A stretch of DNA of 7,365 nucleotides, from positions 1 to 7,365 of the forward strand of contig JALRGB010000790.1 in the NCBI GenBank assembly GCA_023253575.1. Direction: 5' to 3'. The position numbers were made by a program, and so were the translations under genes. Every line of letters begins with the position of its first letter. Position 1 is the first letter of the stretch. The notes beneath the pieces were generated by a model, which searched no databases, had not been told where the DNA came from, and saw only the letters and a program-made list of their open reading frames with translations. Origin of the DNA: Verrucomicrobiales bacterium. GTDB lineage: Bacteria > Verrucomicrobiota > Verrucomicrobiia > Verrucomicrobiales > V1-33. Positions 1 through 5,645 of the stretch are shown in pieces.

Positions 1-1072
1 CTCCCTCGCGGGTGACGGACGCGCCCATCCGGTTCAGTTCGGGCAGGTGCATGAATCGTTCGGGAAAAATCATTTCGGTCACGGCGCTAACCCCTTCGGC
101 CAGAGCGTAGAGCGCACAAAACTGCGCCTGCATGTCGGTAGGAAACCCAGGATAAGGTTCAGTAGTGATGGTGCCGCCTTTCCACGAAGGTCGGCCGTGA
201 ACGGTGATTTCGCGTGCGGTGGCATCGATCTCAAATCCGCTCTCCCGCAATTTGCTGATGACGGCCAAGAGGTGGTGGTGGTTGGCTTTTTTGAGTGTGA
301 CCTTGCGGCCGGCGAGAGCGCCCGCGACGAGGAAGGTGCCTGCTTCGATGCGATCCGGGATGACGGTGTGTTCCGTTCCGTGTAATTCTTTCACGCCTTG
401 AATGATGATGCGCCGGGAGCCCGCTCCTTCAATCCGGGCACCCATCTTGGAAAGGAAATCGGCCAGATCTTCGACCTCTGGTTCAGCGGCGGCGCCCTCG
501 ATGACGGTAGTTCCCTTGGTTAGTACTGCGGCCATCATCAAGTTGCCGGTGCCCAGCACGGTGGGACCGTGTTTGCCGCGCATGTTGATTTCCCGACCGC
601 CATGGGCGGCATTTCCTGACCGGGCGCGTCCGCGCGTGATGTGCATGTTACCTGCTTTCGTCTCAATGGTGGCGCCGAGTTCCTGTAGGCCGCGCAGGTG
701 GATGTCGATCGGTCGGTCACCGATCACACAGCCGCCGGGCACTGAAATCGTGCATTTGCCGAGACGCCCGAAGAGCGGTCCGAGCACGCAGATGGAGGCC
801 CGCATTTTCCTCACCAGCTCATAGGGGGCGACGTGTTTTACTTTTTCCGCCCTGATTTCTACGGTGCCGCTGGCGCGTTCCACCGAAGCTCCGAGTTGGG
901 CGAGAATTTGCGTCATGTAATTGGTGTCGCTGAGGTCCGGCACCCGGCGGATGACGCACGGCTCACGAGTGAGCAGTGTGGCCGCTAGGATGGGCAGCGA
1001 GGAGTTTTTTGACCCGCTCACCTGCACTGTCCCGTCCAGCACGGCGCCACCACGAATGATAAATTTATCCAT
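1..1072 (-). CDS. murA: UDP-N-acetylglucosamine 1-carboxyvinyltransferase MurA (partial, C-terminus outside window)
   Basis: MurA transfers enolpyruvate from phosphoenolpyruvate to UDP-GlcNAc in the cytoplasm, the first committed step of peptidoglycan synthesis. Translating the minus strand from the ATG at 1072 gives 357 open residues to the window edge; the family is usually about 420-440. It begins MDKFIIRGG, with the substrate-binding SGSKNSSLPILAA at residues 19-31 (K22, N23). The PEP-binding catalytic cysteine lies in PGGCVIGDRPIDIH and falls exactly at residue 115, as in E. coli, with R91 and R120 also present. The catalytic aspartate is D313 in FPTDMQAQF (E. coli D305), followed by ERFMHLPELNRMGA. 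The equivalent of E. coli R397 lies beyond the edge. Cys115 predicts fosfomycin sensitivity, unlike chlamydial MurA, which has Asp there. A stretch around residues 148-161 is longer than in E. coli. No clear Shine-Dalgarno precedes the start, but the family N-terminus fits it. The gene is divergent from prmC. Confidence 0.97.
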   Translation of the reverse strand, partial: MDKFIIRGGAVLDGTVQVSGSKNSSLPILAATLLTREPCVIRRVPDLSDTNYMTQILAQLGASVERASGTVEIRAEKVKHVAPYELVRKMRASICVLGPLFGRLGKCTISVPGGCVIGDRPIDIHLRGLQELGATIETKAGNMHITRGRARSGNAAHGGREINMRGKHGPTVLGTGNLMMAAVLTKGTTVIEGAAAEPEVEDLADFLSKMGARIEGAGSRRIIIQGVKELHGTEHTVIPDRIEAGTFLVAGALAGRKVTLKKANHHHLLAVISKLRESGFEIDATAREITVHGRPSWKGGTITTEPYPGFPTDMQAQFCALYALAEGVSAVTEMIFPERFMHLPELNRMGASVTREG

Positions 1073-1252
1073 TGCCCAGCATGGATGCGCGGCGTGGGGG
1101 AATTGCAAGTCCCTTGGACGGAATAGGTGGAGTTGACTTGGCTGGCCGGTTGGGCGGGCGTGAGCCGATTGGGTGGCAGAACGGCTTGTTTTGGCGCGAG
1201 TCAGGTGGGCAGGGACTTCTATTTAGTGACGGGCAGTTGACGGTGACGGTGC
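1073..1252. promoter_or_regulatory. Divergent murA/prmC intergenic spacer, presumed to hold both promoters
   Basis: These 180 bp separate two genes read in opposite directions, so both promoters probably lie here. I cannot place either with confidence. A TTGACT hexamer at 1133-1138 looks like a rightward -35 box, but no -10 match lies at the right distance. A TATTTA at 1220-1225, 27 bp before the prmC ATG, resembles a -10 box but lacks a -35 at 16-18 bp. A 63-codon rightward frame crosses the spacer, but its product resembles no family I know and it overlaps the prmC start, so I do not call it. Confidence 0.35.
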
Positions 1253-2254
1253 ATGGTCGATAGCAGGAGGAAGTTGAAGTCGATCCTCGAAGTATTGCAG
1301 GGTGGCGCGGCCTTTCTTGAGCGAAAGGGCGTGGAGAGTGCGCGGCTGAACATGGAGCACCTGCTGGCCCATGCGCTAGGTTTGAAGCGGATGGATCTTT
1401 ATCTGCAATTTGACCGACCCCTTTCGGAGGAGGAGCTGGTTCCGCTGCGGGAATGGACTGCGCGCCGGGCGGCTGGCGAGCCGTTACAGCACTTGCTGGG
1501 CACGGTGGATTTTTACCGGTTTACTTTCAAGACGGACGCCCGCGGGTTGATTCCTCGGCCGGAAACAGAGGAGTTGGTGGAGAAAATCATTGATCGCTGC
1601 CGCCTGTGCCCGCCGACCCGAGTGTTGGACATGGGGTGTGGATCCGGTGTGATTGGGCTGTCTCTGGCAGCGGCTTTTCCCGCAGCCACGGTGATGCTGG
1701 CGGATTTTTCGGCTGACGCCTTGTCTTTGGCGCGGGAGAATGCCGTGCTGGCGGCGGCGCAAGCGGCGGCCGAGCCGGCAGCTCGCGGCTGTTTGCCGTT
1801 GGGAGAGTCGGCGGCTGGCGGGCTGCTGAAGGAGGGGGCGGATGCGGTGGATGCGGCGGAGAGTCGCCGGAGCGGATTTACGGGTCGACTGACATTTGTG
1901 CAGACGGATCTTTTTTCGGTCTGGGCTGGCGATGTACCTGCGGCTGGGTTTGATGTGTTAGCGGCTAATCTGCCGTACATTCCTCGTGCGGAAGTGGCTA
2001 CTTTGAGTCGTGAAGTACAGAAAGATCCGGTGATGGCGCTGGATGGCGGCGAGGAGGGAGTGGAATTGATGGAGCGTTTTATTGCGATGGCGCCTGATTA
2101 TTGTGCTCCGGGGGCGTTGATGGCGCTGGAGCATGGACCGGACCAGGGCGGGCGGGTGGCTGAATTGCTGGAGCGGGCGGGATTTGAGGAGATTGTCGTG
2201 CAGTGTGACCTGAGCGGGCGCGAGCGGTTCACTTTTGGGGTGGCTCCGAAGTGA
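1253..2254 (+). CDS. prmC: Peptide chain release factor N5-glutamine methyltransferase PrmC (HemK)
   Basis: PrmC uses S-adenosylmethionine to methylate the glutamine of the GGQ motif in release factors RF1 and RF2, raising termination efficiency. The 333-residue product has the helical N-terminal domain (ARLNMEHLLAHALG near 30-43, then GEPLQHLLGTVDFY), the linker LIPRPETEELVE, the SAM-binding loop VLDMGCGSGVIGLSLA (124-139), and the glutamine-binding motif as N239-L-P-Y in ANLPYIP, where most family members have NPPY. It ends with the usual RFTFGV. The family is usually about 280 residues. Much of the excess is an Ala/Gly-rich insertion at about residues 170-210. The start is uncertain: a stop at 1244-1246 limits the frame to ATG 1253 or TTG 1274. 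The TTG has AGGAGG just 3 bases upstream and would give an N-terminus MKSILEVLQ that fits my recollection of relatives. The stop lies 15 bp from the end of the opposing TRIC-family gene. Confidence 0.95.
   Translation: MVDSRRKLKSILEVLQGGAAFLERKGVESARLNMEHLLAHALGLKRMDLYLQFDRPLSEEELVPLREWTARRAAGEPLQHLLGTVDFYRFTFKTDARGLIPRPETEELVEKIIDRCRLCPPTRVLDMGCGSGVIGLSLAAAFPAATVMLADFSADALSLARENAVLAAAQAAAEPAARGCLPLGESAAGGLLKEGADAVDAAESRRSGFTGRLTFVQTDLFSVWAGDVPAAGFDVLAANLPYIPRAEVATLSREVQKDPVMALDGGEEGVELMERFIAMAPDYCAPGALMALEHGPDQGGRVAELLERAGFEEIVVQCDLSGRERFTFGVAPK
1265..1270 (+). promoter_or_regulatory. AGGAGG Shine-Dalgarno-like site inside the prmC 5' end
   Basis: A perfect AGGAGG lies 9 bases downstream of the prmC ATG (1253-1255) and 3 bases before an in-frame TTG at 1274-1276. 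The ATG itself has no recognisable Shine-Dalgarno. The site may drive initiation at the TTG, although a 3-base spacer is shorter than the usual 5-9. It may equally be chance, since the two codons read Arg-Arg in the longer form. Confidence 0.35.
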
Positions 2255-2269
2255 CTGGGTGGAGGCGGC

Positions 2270-2893
2270 CTACGGATCGCGGGAGACGAAGTCGGGTAGC
2301 GTCAGTCGCCATTTCATGGAGGCCAGCCGCAGGCCGAGGATGAGGGTGAGGGCGGCCGCATAAACAGCGGGCTCAGTGTGCCATTCGCGACGGGGGACGA
2401 GGGCGTACAAGGCGGCTCCGAGGAAGGCGGCGGTGGCGTAGAGGTTGATTTCCCGGCGAAAAACAAGTGGCACCTCGCGCAGCAGTGTGTCCCGCAGCAT
2501 GCCGCCGGCTACTCCGGTGACGACTCCGGTGACAATCGCTGCGGTCGGAGGCAGGCCGTGGTCCATGCCTTTGCGGGTGCCGATGATGGTGAATAGAGCG
2601 AGGGCTCCAGCATCGGCCACTAGCAGGACGCGCTGGGGAAAACGCAGCCGGCGGGCGGCAAAAAACGTGGTCACGGCCGCGATGAGAACCGTATGGAGAA
2701 GCGATGGATCCCGCAGCCAGGGGGGAGGTAGGGCACCCAGTAAAAGGTCACGCAGCGTGCCTCCCCCGAACGCTGTCACTGCGGCCAGCACGATGACACC
2801 GAAAAAATCAATCCGACGACCGCCTGCCGCGAGGACCCCGGAGATGGCGGCGGAGCCAACGGAGAGGTGTTCGAGGATGGCCTCGGTATTCAT
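2270..2893 (-). CDS. TRIC/UPF0126-family membrane protein (cation channel or glycine transporter)
   Basis: This is a 207-residue integral membrane protein with about seven hydrophobic segments (roughly residues 12-24, 31-45, 66-80, 88-104, 117-131, 150-166 and 176-192). It shows the family's internal duplication: a glycine-rich motif in each half, GGGTLRDLLLG at 43-53 and AGGMLRDTLL at 129-138. The length is typical of the family (about 200-210). Prokaryotic TRIC proteins form trimeric K+-permeable channels, while mutant-fitness work on related UPF0126 proteins points to glycine transport; the sequence alone cannot decide between them. The ATG at 2893 precedes a normal family N-terminus; its ribosome site is weak. 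It lies 69 bp downstream of leuS on the same strand and may be cotranscribed with it. It ends with TAG, 15 bp from the end of the convergent prmC. Confidence 0.92.
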   Translation of the reverse strand: MNTEAILEHLSVGSAAISGVLAAGGRRIDFFGVIVLAAVTAFGGGTLRDLLLGALPPPWLRDPSLLHTVLIAAVTTFFAARRLRFPQRVLLVADAGALALFTIIGTRKGMDHGLPPTAAIVTGVVTGVAGGMLRDTLLREVPLVFRREINLYATAAFLGAALYALVPRREWHTEPAVYAAALTLILGLRLASMKWRLTLPDFVSRDP

Positions 2894-2930
2894 GGCTTGC
2901 CGCCGGGTGGTGGTGTCGTGTGGGTTAGGA

Positions 2931-2942
2931 GGGGCTTGCCCC
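2931..2942 (-). repeat. Short GGGGC/GCCCC inverted repeat between leuS and the TRIC-family gene
   Basis: GGGGCTTGCCCC can fold into a tiny GC hairpin 21 bp after the leuS stop. It has no following T-run on the minus strand, so it is a poor rho-independent terminator. The core GGCTTGCC recurs as a direct repeat at 2894-2901, just before the TRIC-family start codon. Both may be chance in such GC-rich DNA. Confidence 0.25.
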
Positions 2943-2962
2943 GCTGGACTTGGCGGTGGCTG

Positions 2963-5563
2963 CTAATTGGCAACGATGTTGACCAGTTTACGCGGGATGA
3001 CAATCACCTTGCGGATGGTTTGGCCTGCGGTGTGCTCGAGCACTTTGGGACTGGCGAGAGCGGCTGCTTCGTGGGCGGCGTGGTCTGCGTCAGCCGCCAT
3101 GGTGATGCGGTCGCGGAGCTTGCCGTTGACTTGGACGACGACTTCCACCTCGCTCTCGATCAAGGCTGATTCGTCCCACTGGGGCCATGGCTGCAGCGCC
3201 AGCTGGCCTGCGGGTGCGGCCTCGGGCCAGCTGGCGGTCAGCCGCTCGTACAGTTCCTCGGTGAGGTGCGGGGCGAACGGATTCAGCAGGTGCAGCAGGG
3301 TGGCCACGGCCGTCACCGGCCGGGCCTCTAAACCAGTCAACTCGTTGGTGCAGACCATCATTTGTGCGATGGCAGTATTAAAACTGAGGCTCGAGATGTC
3401 TTCGGTTACTTTTTTGATGGTCTCGTGCAGCACTTTGCGCGGTTTGGAGGCGAGCTCGGCCGTGGCCGAAAGTTTCGACGACGGCTCCCACTCACCTTCC
3501 TGATTTTCCGTCATGACCAGACGCCAGACGCGACCAAGAAAACGATACACTCCTTCCACACCCTTGGTGCTCCAGGGTTTGACCTGCTCTAGGGGCCCCA
3601 TGAACATTTCAAAAAGTCGCAACGAGTCGGCTCCGAACTCTTCGATCACTGAGTCCGGGTTCACCACATTGCCGCGCGACTTCGACATCTTCTGGCCATC
3701 TTCGCCGAGGATGAGGCCTTGATTGACGAGTTTGTGAAAAGGCTCGCTGGTTGAGACATGGCCGAGGTCAAAGAGCACCTTGTGCCAGAAGCGCGCATAG
3801 AGGAGGTGGAGCACGGCGTGTTCGGTACCGCCGACATAGAGGTCGACGCCGCCGCGCGATGTGGCGTCGGTTTCGGGCCGCTGTGAACCGCCGCTCATCC
3901 AGTAGCGTTCGGCTTCTCTGGAGACGAAGCGTTGGGGATTTCGAGCATCGCAATACCGGAGATAGTACCAGCAGCTGCCAGCCCATTGGGGCATGGTGTT
4001 GAGTTCGCGGGTGGCGGTCTCGCTGTAGCGAACCCAGTCGGTGGCCTTGCTCAGTGGTGGCTCGGGGGTACCTGTTGGCTTGAAGTCGTCGAGGCTTGGC
4101 GGTAGCACCGGGAGTTCGGTTTCATCGAGGGCACGATGTTTGCCATTTTCCCAGACGATGGGAAATGGTTCGCCCCAGTACCGCTGGCGGGCAAAAAGCC
4201 AGTCGCGCAGCTTGTAATTGACGGTTTTTTGGCCCAGTCCTTTTTCTTCAAGCCAGGCGGTGATTTTGCTTTTGGCTTCAGCGGTGGCGAGCCCGTTGAG
4301 GAACGATGAATTCACGGCCACGCCTTCGCCGGCGAAGCAGCCGCTGCTGGTCTCGGTGGCGGTGGGAACGACGACTTCGCGCACGGCCAGACCGAATTGC
4401 GCGGCAAATTCGGAATCTCGCTCGTCATGAGCTGGCACGGCCATGATGGCGCCCGTCCCGTAACCCATCATGACATAGTCGGCGATCCACACGGGAATGG
4501 CTTCGCCATTGACCGGATTGATCGCAATCGCACCGGTATCGACCCCCGACTTGGTTTTGGCCACGCCGCGGTCAAGGTCCGATTTGCTCGATGTTTCTTT
4601 TTGATACGCCTCGACGGCCGCTCGCTGGGCGGGTGTCGTGATGCTGGCAACCAGAGGGTGTTCCGGAGCCAGCACCATGTAGGTCGCACCAAACAAGGTG
4701 TCGGGGCGAGTGGTGAAGACGGTGACCGGGGTTCGCTCGTTGGAATCAGCCCGGCCGGTTTGGAAAACGACCTCGGCCCCCTCGCTGCGGCCGATCCAGT
4801 CGCGCTGTCGGGCCTTGATGCCGGCTGGCCAGTCCAGCGGCTCCAGCTCATCAGCCAAGCGGTCGGCAAACGCCGTGATCCGCAGCATCCATTGTTTCAT
4901 TGGGCGGCGCTCGACAGGAAATCCACCGACTTCACTTTTGCCATCGATGACTTCCTCATTGGCGAGCACGGTGCCGAGTCCGGGGCACCAGTTGACGGGG
5001 ACCTCGGCGACGTAGGCCAAGCGCACGCTGTCCGGGTCTGGGCCAGTATAGCTTGAGATGGGTTCGGCTCGGCCGGTCACTGGATGACACCATGAATTAT
5101 AAATCTGAAGGAAAATCCACTGTGTCCATTTGAAGTAGCCGGGGTCGGTGGTGTTGACCTCGCGGTCCCAGTCATAGGCAAAACCAAGGCGTTTCAGTTG
5201 TCCGGTGAAGCGGGCCACGTTGCGCTCGGTGGTGACGCGCGGATGCTGGCCGGTTTTGATGGCGTATTGTTCGGCGGGCAGGCCAAAGGCATCCCATCCC
5301 ATCGGGTGGAGTACGTTGAATCCCTGTTTGCGCCGGGCGCGACTGATGATGTCGGTGGCGGTATAGCCTTCGGGGTGGCCGACATGGAGACCGTCACCGC
5401 TGGGGTATGGAAACATGTCCAAGGCATAAAACTTCGGCTTTGAGGCATCGAATTCCGGATCGCCGGGATTGGGCGCACGGTAGGTCTTTTCCGTCTCCCA
5501 GCGGGCTTGCCACCGGGGTTCAAAATCAGGAAAAGGAAAGGCTTTGCGGGTTTCGCTGCTCAT
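2963..5563 (-). CDS. leuS: Leucyl-tRNA synthetase LeuRS
   Basis: LeuRS charges tRNA-Leu with leucine in the cytoplasm and edits misactivated amino acids. The product has 866 residues, close to E. coli (860). Class I signatures are H60-V-G-H in GLHVGHPEGYTATD and K625-M-S-K-S in DGQKMSKSRGNVVNPD. The CP1 editing domain carries TTRPDT at 284-289 and AVPAHDERDSEFA. Then come WIGRSEG, SCWYYLRY, the helical anticodon-binding domain (LLNPFAPHLTEELYE) and the C-terminal domain (VQVNGKLRDR to the TAG stop). The frame stays open upstream to 5731, overlapping the peptidase gene, but the 56 added residues are low-complexity and unlike the family, so I chose ATG 5563. Three departures from E. coli are visible: extra residues at about 157-180 and 557-571, no leucine-specific domain before KMSKS, and no zinc-knuckle cysteines near GGFPVERRP. 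It lies 82 bp downstream of the peptidase gene. Confidence 0.98.
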   Translation of the reverse strand: MSSETRKAFPFPDFEPRWQARWETEKTYRAPNPGDPEFDASKPKFYALDMFPYPSGDGLHVGHPEGYTATDIISRARRKQGFNVLHPMGWDAFGLPAEQYAIKTGQHPRVTTERNVARFTGQLKRLGFAYDWDREVNTTDPGYFKWTQWIFLQIYNSWCHPVTGRAEPISSYTGPDPDSVRLAYVAEVPVNWCPGLGTVLANEEVIDGKSEVGGFPVERRPMKQWMLRITAFADRLADELEPLDWPAGIKARQRDWIGRSEGAEVVFQTGRADSNERTPVTVFTTRPDTLFGATYMVLAPEHPLVASITTPAQRAAVEAYQKETSSKSDLDRGVAKTKSGVDTGAIAINPVNGEAIPVWIADYVMMGYGTGAIMAVPAHDERDSEFAAQFGLAVREVVVPTATETSSGCFAGEGVAVNSSFLNGLATAEAKSKITAWLEEKGLGQKTVNYKLRDWLFARQRYWGEPFPIVWENGKHRALDETELPVLPPSLDDFKPTGTPEPPLSKATDWVRYSETATRELNTMPQWAGSCWYYLRYCDARNPQRFVSREAERYWMSGGSQRPETDATSRGGVDLYVGGTEHAVLHLLYARFWHKVLFDLGHVSTSEPFHKLVNQGLILGEDGQKMSKSRGNVVNPDSVIEEFGADSLRLFEMFMGPLEQVKPWSTKGVEGVYRFLGRVWRLVMTENQEGEWEPSSKLSATAELASKPRKVLHETIKKVTEDISSLSFNTAIAQMMVCTNELTGLEARPVTAVATLLHLLNPFAPHLTEELYERLTASWPEAAPAGQLALQPWPQWDESALIESEVEVVVQVNGKLRDRITMAADADHAAHEAAALASPKVLEHTAGQTIRKVIVIPRKLVNIVAN

Positions 5564-5645
5564 CGGATTGGAAAAACTGGGGAGCGGGCAGAGTAGTCGG
5601 CTCTGGGAAAACGGAAGGGGGAAATCATCGCGAGATGCGGGATCA

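Noticed and set aside
402..824. 140-codon open frame on the plus strand opposite murA
   Set aside because: The minus strand encodes MurA continuously here, including Cys115; the plus frame is Arg/Pro/Ser-rich with no known motif.
1072..1263. 63-codon frame filling the murA/prmC spacer
   Set aside because: It overlaps the prmC start and the murA start codon, has no good ribosome site and resembles nothing known; the divergent spacer is better read as promoter DNA.
1513..1980. 155-codon open frame on the minus strand opposite prmC
   Set aside because: It is antisense to all core PrmC motifs and has low-complexity Ala/Ser composition with no recognisable domain.
2445..2966. 173-codon open frame on the plus strand opposite the TRIC-family gene
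   Set aside because: Its Arg/Ser/Pro-rich product is typical of a shadow frame; the minus strand shows a duplicated membrane protein with family motifs.
4397..5056. 219-codon open frame on the plus strand opposite leuS
   Set aside because: It lies wholly inside a clear leuS gene on the other strand, resembles no family, and such antisense frames are expected in GC-rich coding DNA.
5564..5645. Terminator between the peptidase gene and leuS
   Set aside because: Only a 4-bp CATC/GATG stem is visible, with no strong T-run, so I do not call a terminator.
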